Origin: Cruorifilaria tuberocauda
Taxonomy: Eukaryota; Nematoda; Chromadorea; Rhabditida; Onchocercidae
Reading direction: 5' to 3'
Assembly (NCBI GenBank): GCA_013365365.1
Contig: JABVXU010000289.1
Span: 1 to 64,000 of the forward strand
DNA length: 64,000 nucleotides
The first letter of the stretch is position 1. Every line of letters begins with the position of its first letter. Of this stretch, positions 41,037 to 53,747 are shown piece after piece. The position numbers and the translations under genes are program-made. The notes under the pieces are model-generated. The model saw nothing but the letters and a program-made list of their open reading frames with translations, ran no database searches and was not told where the DNA came from.

Positions 41037-42068
41037 CCTACATCTTTGCTTACCCTCATCTTTTCAAACAACTACTTCTATTCCAGAAAAAAAAACCTAT
41101 GAAAGAAAACATCGTCCAACCGCGAAATGATATGAATGGTCATGATAGTAGAGGATACCTAGAGGGTACGTGTTAGGATAGTATGTGAGGCCTATGATTT
41201 GAGTTCGATAAGGATTAGAGTTCGTGACCTAATTATTGATTTAACTGTGATATGGACTTGACCAATTGATGGAGATTTTGATCGATTGCTTGGGAATGGT
41301 ATGTTGAGAAGTAATTCAAATTTGTTTCGTTATATGTAATTGTGTAATTTTTTTATTATTTCTGTAAAAGATATTTTTATGCTTATTAATCTCATCGTTT
41401 TCGCATTATACGTAATGTAAAATGGAATTCTTGTTGAATGTATCATTTTTGTCATATATTGAAGTGTTAAAAATCATCCAAACTATATAAAAATATAATA
41501 AAAGAAGTAGTGGATAGAAGCAAAACTGATAGCTTTTAAATTTTAGAAATTTAATTATGTTTTATTGATTGAAAATATGCAAATTTCATCTTTTGCAATT
41601 TGGAATAAATTTTGTTTTTAAATTGTTTCATCCTAAAAACCGGTCATATTATTTCCTAACTGATTGATAGGTTGGTTGTATTTGCTATTTGCTTATGCGC
41701 TGGGTAATTTCAAATGTGGGTACGGTGTGTGCTTTTGGGGTATGGCGTATCTTGTCAGATTGACTGTTTCCTATGTTGCTTTTATGATACTTTCCTTATG
41801 TTGAATGAGAGTTGACATGTGATGTATCTTCCTTGAATATTTGTTCGATGATTAACATTTATTTAAAAAGTGAATTTCGAATCCCCGACGATTCGTTTAA
41901 ATTTGAAATTTTCTCAAGAATAGTTTTAAATTCAGTTTTTATAAAAAAAGGTGATAATGCATAGATTATTTGTATTCAATTTCTATTTATCACTTGTTGG
42001 TTACCATATACGTATACTTTTTGCTTCATTTTCTTTCCTTTCCCTATCGCAAAGTGTATTTGAATTTT

Positions 42069-42070
42069 AG
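42069..42070 (+). promoter_or_regulatory. Likely spliced-leader acceptor of BAG6
   Basis: TTGAATTTTAG is followed by TC and the ATG, a leader of only two bases. This is the arrangement expected for a trans-spliced nematode mRNA. Confidence 0.6.
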
Positions 42071-42072
42071 TC

Positions 42073-42391
42073 ATGAGAATCAGAGTGAAAACGTTAGACC
42101 GAAATGATGAAGAGCTGGACATTGCTGATGATGTAAGTTACTGCTTATTCGAACAGTAAGTGATCTGGATTATCATATTTGAAGTCTTATTTTAATCCTG
42201 AATATCTTCGCTGAATTTAAGGCAAGTCTTGGCGTTTTGCGGAAAGTAATAGAGGAAAAGATGGGTATTCTGGAATCGAGGCAACGAATAATTTTTCAAG
42301 GTCATCCACTTCTAAGTAATGATCGACTTCTGAAGGATTATGGTGTTACGGATGGTTTAACACTTCATATGGTGGAACGTCCAGTCATCGC
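42073..42391 (+). other. BAG6 ubiquitin-like domain (two exons)
   Basis: Residues 1-76. MRIRVKTLDRNDEE, IEEKMGI, QRIIFQGHPLLSND and GVTDGLTLHMVER follow the ubiquitin pattern (compare QRLIFAGKQLEDG and ESTLHLV). No terminal di-glycine is present, as expected for an integral, non-conjugated domain. Confidence 0.93.
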
Positions 42392-45300
42392 GTAAGTTTT
42401 CTTTTACTCATTTTAAACATTGGCTTTTTTAAGCACAAAATGGCATTGTCTGTGTAACGGATTACTTCCTATTCCATGGTGTATTTTAAGGAAATGTTTT
42501 TTTTTTTTTGCAGTGGTCCACCTGGACTAAATTCGCACTCTGATCTCGGACATGGTATTAGTGATGAGCATGGTGAAAGCACACGAGTCAATGTGATAAA
42601 TGGTGAAATGGTCATCATACGCAATGCCGTATTTGAAGATGTGGTTAACACAACGGTAAGTTTTCATGGAGTACTGGTAATTGCTAAAATAGAATAATTT
42701 TGACCCAGGAGAGTCATATGCATGACCTCACGATCAATATGGTATATCCAATTTTATGATCAATACGATCATATCCAGCTGTACAATAAATATAATTATA
42801 TTCCACTATCACATTGTTTGTTTTCAGGATTTGGTAAGGGAAACACTTTCGAGTGTGTTAGGTACTGTTTTCGACCGCACATCGGTTGAAGTGGAAACTC
42901 AGGAAGATACGCCGCGAAATGGTGATCTGACAGTGCGAGTACATATTCGAGGCAGTTCTGTACGTTATATTAATTCTGGAGCACTCAGTCGAATTAATTT
43001 CATCTCTGACGGATTAAACCGAAGCGAGCGTACCTTACAGATTCTTGAGGTAAAAATTTTTATTACACAAATGATTTATTCACATGACAGATATAGTGGA
43101 ATTTTTTGCACATTTTCGTAACATTTTTTTTCGAGTTAACACAGTCCATATCGAAGTGCAGTTTGCTACCGCCAACAAGCATACAAGTCTGAATGACTTG
43201 ATAATTGTGTGACCCCAGTGATTTCGTTGGAATGTTCGAACTTACGCTATATTTCTGGAGTGTAGGAAAGTAGAATTGAACCGTTAATGAAGATTATAAC
43301 TTGTAGCAAGAAAAAAATTCCAGAAGGAACCATTTTCATCGATGATGGTTGAAGGCTATGAGCGAGTTATGCCTCCTTTAAGAAGTGATTTCGAACGCGC
43401 GAAATTTGGTGAAACAGTTTTAGAATTGGAAGAAGTACTCCATATTCAACGTGCAGGTATTTACTGTCTTAAAATTTTAAGACTAAATTTGTCCTGAGGA
43501 AGGAAAATGCAAATACAATATATATGTTAGGTGCTTAACGAATGATGAATAGCATAGCAATAGGTTATTGCTGTAATACTGTTATAATTCGTAGGCATGG
43601 AATTATCTGGTCTGGTTACTATCGACTAATGAAATTAAAAGTAATGGAGTTAAATTAGATCTATTGAGCAGTTTGAAGTTTTGCCGGAAATTGATGTGAA
43701 AGTAGTTATTATTTGCACTTACTTACATATTATATAATTTTCAGATTTGTCAGGTAATGCTGCTATAGGATTGAAAAATGAAGGAGGTAGTTTTTTTGTT
43801 GTTATAAAAAGAGTTGTCTGAAAGAGTAAAAATTTCAAAAGAAAAAAATAAATCAGCTAGCGGCTGTTTTGGATGGTATGATTTAACGATTATCACTTCG
43901 AACTTGTTGTGAAAAACTCATGCTTGCATTTCTGCGGGTCGTTACGCTGCGTAGTTTATTGGTGAAAACAAGCGATTGTGCGATCGTACCTATTTCATTA
44001 TTTTGCCAAGTTGTCTTTTCCCACTTTTCACTGCTCTCTTGATTACAGATATTTTAGATGAACCTCAAACAACAAGTTCGGCACCATACAATAACATAAA
44101 TCACCAAAATATGGTTTTAAGGTTTACTTTGATTAATAATTTGAGGCTCGAAATGCAAAGAATTTTAACTGATTTTTAAAAAATATTAGCTTTGGCTCAG
44201 CGGCACGTTGAATAGAGAACATTTTCTGTTGACTCAGGTTACTAAATCTGGACGTTACCCTGTTTGTAATGTCTTACTCTGAATCTGAATCTGAATGTCT
44301 ATAGCATGCATGCTGCTTCTGTTGTTGCTATTAGTTGCTGTAGTCTTAACAATTTTTTTTTATATCAGATAAGAAATTCTGTCGAATGTTTTTATGTGAT
44401 TTTTTATTAAAGAACTTGTAGAAGTGCCACACCAGAAAGTTATATGGAATTACTTCGAAAAATACTAAGCGTACAAAATCTGGCTAACTACCATCTAAGG
44501 CATTATCAGGATATGATTCATAAGCGACATAGTATGCCAAATAACGTAAGTTTTACGAACAATTCCTGGTCATAAGCTCTAATTAAACTTTAACACCTCC
44601 ATATGGAACTTTTTTTTATTCTATTCGCACATATAATTGGATCAGCTCTGAAATAGTTTAAAATATTTCGTTGCATTTTCATAGGAGTTTTTGAGTTCGT
44701 TTGTGTTCAAAACATTTCAGCGTAAATTTTTAGCGTGCTAGATGTATCGCATTATGTTTCGAAGAAAATTTTCGACGTGTGCTGCACCGTCTTTCGCATG
44801 CTTATCATTCACTCTCCGACATTTACGTCAATTTTTCGGACCCAGACTCACCATTGGAACCTAACGCTGCGGAACATCCTAATGAGCCATCTGCTGAGGT
44901 GAAGCACATAATGATCACTTGGACATTCAAGCAAAAGTTAGATATTAGTAAAATGTGATTTGCATAAAGAAAAATATTAATTTCCAGGTTATTCTTACTC
45001 TGACATTTGTGGCACAAAATGAACGGGATTCGCGCGATAGAGCAATCTCTGAAGGAGGTCAGCAGCCTGCTGATGGTAGTAACATCGGTCATATTCATCA
45101 TCACCTAGGTAATAAACTATTTCTTAACTTGCTTTTAAATTCCGAACTCCAAAAATTTTTTCATCTAATCGCAACAGTATTTGATTGAAGAAGAAACTTA
45201 AGAAACGAAGTGAAATCCTATATAATTAGCTAAAACATGAATGTCAAGTATTGAGTTTGCGTTTGATTGATGTAAACTGACGTTTTTAACCGTTGACATT

Positions 45301-48300
45301 TTGTATCGTGAAGTTCAAAATGCAGGTCACACACGAGCTTTCCGTTTATCTCAGTCCATGAGAGGATTACGAACATATCCCGTTTTAAATCCAACGATTC
45401 GAACACCAACAGTTATCTCAGTTCCAGATATTAGTGCTGGAGGAAGTCGTATGCCGTTCGCGTCTTCTTCAGGTGAGTCGATATTTTCTTGTTATTTGCT
45501 AGAACTGTAATGATTAAAAAATAAACTACAGGTCCAGTTCATGTGCAAAGCGCTCGACTACATGTGGCACCTAATGCACATAGCGAATCGCGTGTGGAAA
45601 GATCTGGAGCACTCAGTTCAAATACCAACCAAGCAGAAAGAGAAGGAGAAAATTCCAGCGACCAGCCTGCTTTGTCTGAATCTGATTCTGCAGGCAATCA
45701 AGCACAGTTTGGTGAGTAATTTTATAACGTTTGAAAAAAAATTTTTTTCCGTATACGGCTTGTCTTCTTTGCTTTTTCGTTTCTAGGTTTATGAATTTCA
45801 AACGTTATAGTGATTGCTTACAGTTTAGTTTTTCTGTAAACTTTTGTGTGAAATCGTTTGTTTTTTTTTCTGTTAGACATATTTCGAAATTTTCGTAACT
45901 TTTTAAGATAAATGGTAGGACACATTGACCACTGTGTTTTATCATGATTTTTTATCTTATCTTAAGCGCCTGCTTATGAAGATATCATATTACTTATAAC
46001 ATTATTTAATCTTCAAATACAGGAGGAGCAGTGAATACAGCTGTTCGTGGTGGTATCCAGAATTTTATTCGGAACATACTGCCGAATGCTCTCGGGAACA
46101 TATCGTCTGTGCAAACTGGCCAAACTGGTTAACAATTTATATCCTTTTTAGTCGAACACAATAATTGACAGGGTCATTAGCATTTGTCATTTTTTTATAA
46201 ATCATTTCAGATTTTGAAAAGAGGAAATTTTTCTTTTCTACTTCAGCACGGATCATTTCATCAATTGTTACTGCACATTTTAAATTATTGTACTTATGAT
46301 ATTCAATTTTATTTCATAACCACTGTGCTGCGCCGATGTTTCTGAGTATTGTGATGCTTTTCTAATTGTAGCTATGGGTAACGCGGAAAAATTCAGTATT
46401 TATTATAAGTTACGATTAAAATATAACTTGTTACAGCGGTATCTAGTACACAAACTAATGCAAATCTTGCTCGTCGACGACCAATAATCAATGTGCATGC
46501 TCGTCAGCACCCTGGACAGTCGAGTCAAATACAATCTTCGGGACGTACATTCCTATCTCCTGCAACTCCTACATTCCATGGTCCAGGAATTGTTGGTCAA
46601 GTAATCGTGCGCACAAATGGACCGGCAAATGCTGAGGTGACTGTGAAAGTTCTCGTTTGAAAAGATCATTTTATTAAAAAGATTGCAGCTTTAAATGGGA
46701 CTCATCGTCTTATCAAACATTTTACTTATATTCACTGTCTTCTTCAGGCAGCTCGTCGTGCCCTTGATGCTGCAATGCAAGCTGCAACTGCTGCAGTAGG
46801 TGAAAATGGTGTGCATGTGCAAGTCAACGGAATACCACGACTTATGCCATCTATGGGCAGAAGCAGGTAATTTTTCAGAATGATTTCGAAAGATTTTTTT
46901 TGTTGATTTATAATTTGGTTTCGCTTTCTTATATATTGTATGCAGTTGGGTGGTCTATTAATTGCCTTCTGTTAAATTTTTTAATTTATCCATTATGCAA
47001 ATATTATGGGTATTCGTTCAGAATAAATTTTTATGCACCTTTTTTTAAGAAATAATATTATGTGGGCGCGACGAACGTACACTAATCGAGGAGATAGAGA
47101 AGGAGGTATAGAGGTATGTTTATTTTGCAGACTTTTCTTTTTAGCAAAATCAAATTCAAGCCAACTATTGTGTGATAAACAACAATTATATAGTAACGAT
47201 CCTGCCGTTTATCACCTAGAACTTGTTTTGAATCTAAAAATTTCAAGCTTGATTCTGTGCCAAATTGTAATTTGGCTTATAAAGTCCTCATAACCTCCGT
47301 TGAGTTCTGATGACCACTATTATTTGAAAAAAGCTCATGTTGTACTCATAATTGAACTGAAATGAATTTGCTAATTTGAACTATAATTTACTTTTGGGAA
47401 ATTTGATTATGTTAGCAAAATGATAAAGAATTAGATTGAATGAATTATGTTCTGAATTCTTTTCTTTGTAGCATCCAAATGATATGTTCATTGGGCCTCA
47501 TTATCCAAACGATTCAACAATATATACGAATGACCCTCATTTGAACTGTCAGAGCAATTTATGCAATCCTCGGGGAAGTATTCACAATTCGGCAGCTTAC
47601 GAAACACTTATAGGTGATCTGTATCAGGTAATACTCATGATTAATAAGTCGATCCTAGTTAAGCTATGAAAACTGACCTCTTCGTATGTTGCATAAATTT
47701 GTATATCATCCAAAAATCAATTTTAATATTTCATCCTTTTTTTATTGATAATAAGAATACTGTGTAGCAAAACTTAACAACAACTGGTTAAGTTTTGCTA
47801 CACATTATTATGATTTCTAAGATAGTTCAGTTTTGAGGAAATGGAGAATTTCATGCTCGGAATGAATTATTTTTTAGTTCTACTTTAACTATTTATTTCT
47901 CTCATTTCAGGCAACTTTAAGATATAAAGAAAGTCTCGATCCTCAATCACCTGAAGTTGCTGATGTAGAAACTTTGATACATCGTTGGGTTAGTTTTTAC
48001 AGTTTATTTATTCGTATTCATAATATTATGAATTTGAGGCATTCAAGCTTCTGTATTTATTGAATTGTTGGTGATTTCACTTGATATGGAGAGTAGTATA
48101 ATTTGGAGTCCAAACCCCGCTTGATATTTAATTTAGTAGTGGCATACGCCAGTTACGAATTTTTTTTTTGCATCCGCAACTAATAACTTTTTTTGCAACC
48201 AATAACCTTTTTTGCATCTAATAACTAGAACATTATTCAAGGTAGCCTCAATTACATGGAATTTACGTAATATCTCAAATGGGAATTTTCACAAATATAT

Positions 48301-51300
48301 CAAGGAAATACTTCATTTTTTAGGACTACAGTTTTTTCTAAATGTTTGAAAACTAAAATTCGCTTCCGTCGTATGCCAAATTTTTTGATTGCATTAAAAT
48401 TTTTAATTATTTTCGGTGAGCAGCTTTTGTTAAAGGATCGAGTCAGGGGTTTACACGAATCGGATGCTCATGTTGCCGTAAATCAGAGAGGGGAAGCACT
48501 CTTTGAACGTCCAGAACATTTCAAAACCGTTCTGACGGCGATGTTGCGACGAGCGATTGCAAATTTAGCCGATACGGATGCTGATATTGCTCATCGTTTG
48601 AGTGCGGTACAGGGCGAATACGATATTTCGAGCATGTTATCAAAAATTGTTTTTGAATATATATTTGTATATGTGTACTTGTTTTTTAGCTAATAATCTC
48701 AAGCTAAAGTGATTCTGACTTGACTACTTCATAATAAATCTATGGCTTGCAAATTTTTTGATTTTGTAGATTATGGCATGGTACCAGTAATCAGTGCACC
48801 GTTGCATGGATTCGAAGTTCCGGGCCCACCAATAGGCTCAATTGAATTAGATGCTGTGGACATTGTAAGAATTTTATGCTTTGTCAGTTTAAAGTAGAGT
48901 TTCTTCGTTTTTGCTTGGACAAACAGCTATTCAAAAAGGTAGAAAATAAGTTGATCTTTTATTATATGAATTTCAGGAGAGGAGGGGGATAAGAAGGTTT
49001 AGTACAACTCTATTACAAGCTTAGTCTTTATTGGTTAAAAAAGGAAAAAAAAACTTTCCAAATTTACAAGAACATGTGACTAAATTTTGTTGAAATGTTT
49101 AATTGCATTTGATATCATAAATTGCTCTGTTCACCTTTACAGAAAATTGATGTGTTAATATACGACATTTAAGATATATTGAATCTTATAGGATACTTTT
49201 GATCCTTCGCAAGAAGCGCAAATAAGAGATGAGAGCATGGCAGAGGATTCACAAACCAACCGTAGTGACACCACCCAAGAAAGTGCTTTGTCAGAAGTTC
49301 AGGCACCCAGTGCCGCTGCTGGTGATGGTGATTTTTTTTAATTTTTAATAAAATCAAATAATGTTCGAAAATGTGATGTCCACCTTACTAATTGTGTAAA
49401 CTGTGATTTTAAAATAAAGCTATTACCGGAATCACCATCGATATCCATCGATGCCTGTTTAATAAGATCTTATGGTGATCACACATCTGGAAATCGGCTT
49501 ATTCTACTATATAAGTTTTGGTAATCTATTCGGGATGTTAACATGTCTCACTCCCTAAATAGGAAATTTGGTGTGTACTTACGTTCTAGCTGATCTATCG
49601 CGTTTAAATGGTGGGCTTGGATGTCCCGATGGAAACAATTTCTTTGCTATTAGGGTTTGGAGAAGTCTTGATGACCATCCCTTTTGATGATCGTTTCTCA
49701 TTGTGTGCACAAGTCGGTTTCAGTTACGAATAATGCAGAAAATGATTTGAATCTCATTGAAATGATAAGGACTTTGTCAGACTTGATGCAGTCAGGGCGT
49801 TCAACAACACTTGCGCAGGTGATGCGTGAGATAGGACAACCAGTTACACGCCTCGATACAGGTCCCATTATTTTTGTAGCGTAGCGTTTACTTATGTTCA
49901 TAAATTGGTGCTTTTGATTTTCCTTGCTGACTGGATTTAAAACTTCGGGATTTGATATTTGTTTTTACCAAACTTTTACAGGCTTTGTAAATTTGGTTAT
50001 GGTTCTGGCATACGAAATATTGCAAATTCCTGAAGTTGTGCAAATACTAAATGGGAATTTTTCTTCTTTAAGTAGGAATCGGCAGCAGATACGTCGTTTT
50101 TTGATTCAAAATGTGTTTAATGATAACTGCCGGCCGTCCGATGAAGGTTAGTTTTGTTAACAATTATTCCACTGCTATGAGAAATGTCGCAACATATGTT
50201 GTTGGTAAATGTAACTGCTCAGCGAGTGTAGTTGTTCCGTAATCTTTTGTATTGAATCTGTTTGTAGCACAATCAAATGAGAGCTTGACTACTGTCTTTG
50301 GTCAGATAATAATTTATTCTAATCAGCATGAAGCAGTTATTTTTTTGGGGTTATATCGTTAGCTTTATCTAAAATTCCAAGACAACAGAGCCGGTTTTAT
50401 CATATATTTGTTTTCCGAGAGATGTTGGAATTTTATAGATCTTAAAAATGCTGCTGAACGTGTGGCATTAGCAGAAGAGAAGTTGGATCGTTTTCTTGCA
50501 TACAGTGATGTACATCGTTACGCGGATGTTGATGGTGTTGGTCGAATAGACCTAGTTGCTAGTGTGTTACGCTTGGAAAAGCGAGTTGTGGAAGAATTTC
50601 TGCGGCACTTGATGCGCACCGATGATGGTAAGTGTTAATTCACTTACTGTTTCATCAAATTCGATGACTTTTCCACTTCAGCGAGCCGCTCCTGGAATTA
50701 TGAGGCATAAGCATGTTTCTTTATAATAATTTATCACTAGATCTAACGCCGGAAGAGTTCTCGAAAACCATTGTCGATATGTTCACAGCATATGTTTATC
50801 GGGCTGTCCTGCTAACTAATTTATCAATGAAAGGCCAACCATACGACTATGAGAGCCTTCTTCTTCGTTTCATGGTTATTTCTCTAAATTTTTAGTTATT
50901 TTTGCTTTAATAACTATCATTTATTGAGTGTTGGATTAGGAGTTTCATTAAATATCCGTGTTATCGTTTTTTTCTGCTTTTGTTTCATTATACTGTTTTT
51001 AGTTGAAAGTATTTCAGGAAAGACCCTCAAGAGTCACTGAGCACCACCTGTCAGTTTCAATGGCACAGATGAGTATGTCTCATATAAGACTTTTATTGCG
51101 TCGAGAAACTCCTTTTACTGTTCATGACATGATAGAAGACATTGTTCTTGCAAACGGAAGTGCGACATTACCATTTTTTATCTTTTTTTCTTTTTATATG
51201 TTTGATATAATAGGTTTGCAGTTCTCAGCTCATCAAAGCTTACGAATGCTGCAGGGATTTTCCGTTAATATCGTAAAAAGGATTCACTCTCCTAGTTAAC

Positions 51301-52773
51301 TTTCATTAACTTTTCATTCTATAAATTCACTAATTAGGGATTCAAATTTTGAAGTTTGGTTGAAGTGTCCTAAGTAACTTGAGGTTTTGAAACACGACTG
51401 TTCTGTTTCGACATTCATATTGCTAATGTTTCATTTGTGTGGCCCAACATCCATCTCACCGTCTGGAGTTGTGTAACACAAGTATTTATGAAGTTGAAAT
51501 TTTCATGAAAAAATTCAGATGATCAGGCTGCTGAATCTAGCAGTTCCACCGTAAACAGTCAAACCGGATGCGTGTCGTCGGATTCTACTTTTGAGCGCGA
51601 TGAGGTTGGTTAATAAGCCCTTAAATGCTAAGGTTTTATGCATCTTTTTTTTTTCAAATAACCTTGAGTTGTATGTTACTCTTTTAGTCGGGTGGCAGAA
51701 AGGATCGTAAATATAGAAGACTGGATGATATCGAAATGCAAGACGCGCAGGATTCACTACTATGTCCCAGTTGGAAGAATATTTTACCAAAGGTTAATCT
51801 CTTTTGTTTTTGTGTAGTAATGAGTTTGAAATCGTGGATTGAAAAACTTCTACCGTAAAACGTTTGGTTGAGGTCTATTAAAGAAGTCCATGAGCTACGA
51901 ATGATGTTCTTAAAGTCTTTTCGTGGTAGAAGTTGATGGATGCTGTTGAAAAATCTTCAGTATTTTCAGGATTGGATATCAGTAATTCAAGATGATAAAA
52001 ATCGTTCGGTACCTGGAAATGCAAAATTGCTTAGCAATGCTTATTTAAGTGCTTGTTCAACAAAAAGAAAGGTTCATTAAATTGCAAACAATAGTGATAT
52101 TTGTGAGGATTATCCAGAGCTCTCTATATATACACTAATTCTTTGACTTCTTCTGGATGTTACTGATATTCTTGCACATACAAGGCAAAGCTGAGCCAGA
52201 TTCCTCCGGTCTTATAAAATATTTTTTTGTAGAATGTGCCATTTCCCGAATAACATGCTTAGTCTTATCAGAAGTTGATGCTACATCCATTTCACCAAAA
52301 AAATTATTCGTAATTTTGTTTAAGGGAATGAAAGTGACGACAGAAGGCTCATCCGATGGCGTGGTATCTTCTGCTGTCAAAAGATCTTTGGAAGAAGCTG
52401 TATCAAGTTCTGGCTTCACATCTGCAAATGTCATTCTACAATTCATGCTTTTTTTTTGCGAATTAGTCAAATTTTATTTGGAGGGATTTAAATTGTTTCC
52501 TTTGCACAAATTTCAAAACAACATTCATTTGAAGGCTTGGTTAAATAATGGATTTTGAGTTTAAAATTTTTGCAAAATGATTATAGTACTTGGGCAAATA
52601 GAAGTACTGTCGATATACTCTGAATATTTTAGATTCCGAGTTCATCTGATGCTACAAATGTGTTGCAAGATGAATTTGATGATTTAGTGCGTCAGCGAGT
52701 GGCGGAGGATGAAGAATACGATCCTGAGAAATATCCGGAATTGAATAAATTTCTGAAAAAGAGAGATTCTTAG
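42073..52773 (+). CDS. BAG6/Scythe-like ubiquitin-like quality-control chaperone
   Basis: Holdase that captures exposed hydrophobic segments for tail-anchored targeting or degradation. Exons: 42073-42132, 42222-42391, 42514-42655, 42828-43049, 43324-43456, 43745-43786, 44049-44121, 44422-44545, 44734-44898, 44988-45108, 45326-45472, 45532-45711, 46023-46127, 46437-46636, 46748-46866, 47050-47113, 47472-47627, 47911-47988, 48424-48601, 48770-48864, 49192-49321, 49724-49861, 49982-50146, 50439-50627, 50741-50874, 51003-51159, 51519-51604, 51688-51792, 51970-52071, 52325-52429, 52633-52773; 1341 residues, against about 1130 in human. It has an N-terminal ubiquitin-like domain and a helical BAG6 domain (about 281-377, with ENFRRVLHRLSHAYHSLSDI). 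Low-complexity Ser/Pro/Gly stretches follow, then a helical C-terminal half and the conserved BAG-type end. Least certain points are the donor of exon 19 (A/GTGCGG or C/GTTTGA), the tiny exon 6, and the junction at 49321 or 49327. Confidence 0.9.
47628..47910 (+). other. BAG6 intron 17 carrying a perfect 18-bp hairpin
   Basis: 47761-47778 and 47087+700-type spacing aside, the arms are 47761-47778 and 47787-47804. They are exact reverse complements with an 8-base loop (AACAACTG) and no mismatch. They lie in the middle of a 283-base intron. The arms are too short for a canonical miRNA precursor; the ends of a degraded inverted-repeat transposon or a local structural element are possible. Confidence 0.9.
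52325..52773 (+). other. BAG6 conserved C-terminal region (last two exons)
   Basis: Residues 1261-1341. After NAYLSACSTKRK (previous exon; human DAYLSGMPAKRRK, the nuclear localisation region) come a SSAVKRSLEEAV helix and then EFDDLVRQRVAEDEEYDPEKYP. The latter matches the human C-terminal LRSDIQKRLQEDPNYSPQRFP, the BAG-like part that engages TRC35 and UBL4A. This match settles the identity of the whole gene. Confidence 0.92.
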
Positions 52774-53747
52774 TCAACAGAAATGGCAAGGAAGAATAAA
52801 ATGAGAGGATGGAAGGAAGAAGGGAGGGATTTTGCCCAATACATTTTGCTCACCCGTACAAATTCTTATATATTCTCTCTTTTGTTCACCTTAATTTAAA
52901 TATGATTTATTTGAGAAGTGGAAAAAATGTGATTGTTTGGAAATGGAAAAAAAAATGTGATTGATTAGGAAATGAGAAGGAACGATTTAAGAAACGGAAA
53001 TGGAATTCAAAAATTGTAGGAAAATAGAAAAATACATTCACCATAATTGAGTCTCTTTTAGTTTCATACTTTGTACTGAGCTCAAATTACCAGAATTGGT
53101 GATACTTTTATTCTTTTGAAAATATGTTGATTTTATTTTGCTAGATATATTTCTTTCGTGCGAGGAATGCCTCAGTTATACTTTCTATTCATTTATACGT
53201 ATTAACGCCATTTTTTGCTTGATGATTATGAAATTAATTGAATGATGAAAAATATTTCACTTCAATGTGTATGCATGAAGATTCGAAAACAGGAATAAAT
53301 GAAACAACCGTTACAACTCAAAATTATCTAAAATATCTGTATACACCTATCTGCTATGTTCCAGTGCGGAATCATTTTTTCGTACTTACGCTTTCACAGC
53401 TATCATATTTTATCAGTAGATATGTTTTATCACTAGGTTTCCAATGAATGTTTATTTTGCATTGCCGAAATAATGAATCAGAATAGGTGCTGTCATTTCA
53501 GTTTTCATAATTTATTTCTCATTTTTGAGTCACACTAATTCCTTCTAGTAAACGGAATTATATATTGGTACCTCTTTGAAACCTTGTAAGTTAATTCCAA
53601 GAATGCGTAGTTGCACTTGTAATACAGTAACCCTGGAAGATTTGTATTAGTATGTGCTTAGGGACACTAAATTTTTTTTTTTTTTTGCATTACTGATTGA
53701 ATAGATTATTACAATAGGAACTAACACTTTTCAATTCAATTCGCATT
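52774..53747. other. BAG6-TIPRL intergenic region
   Basis: AATAAA occurs about 20 bases after the BAG6 stop (near 52795) and A/T-rich flank follows. A poly-T run and TTGAATAG at about 53670-53704 could serve as a TIPRL splice acceptor. The open frame at 53238-53447 has no recognisable similarity. Just under 1 kb separates the two co-oriented genes. Confidence 0.5.

Larger units (their letters stand above)
39688..42068. other. Spacer between transthyretin-like gene and BAG6
   Basis: The AATAAA at 39770-39775 is a likely polyadenylation signal for the transthyretin-like gene, 83 bases after its stop. The rest holds CT and GA simple repeats and no recognised gene. The BAG6 promoter should lie toward the right end. 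Confidence 0.55.

Noticed and set aside
49590..49690. Possible extra BAG6 exon (DLSRLNGGLG)
   Set aside because: Phase could be made to fit only as a six- or seven-codon micro-exon; the flanking exons join in frame without it.
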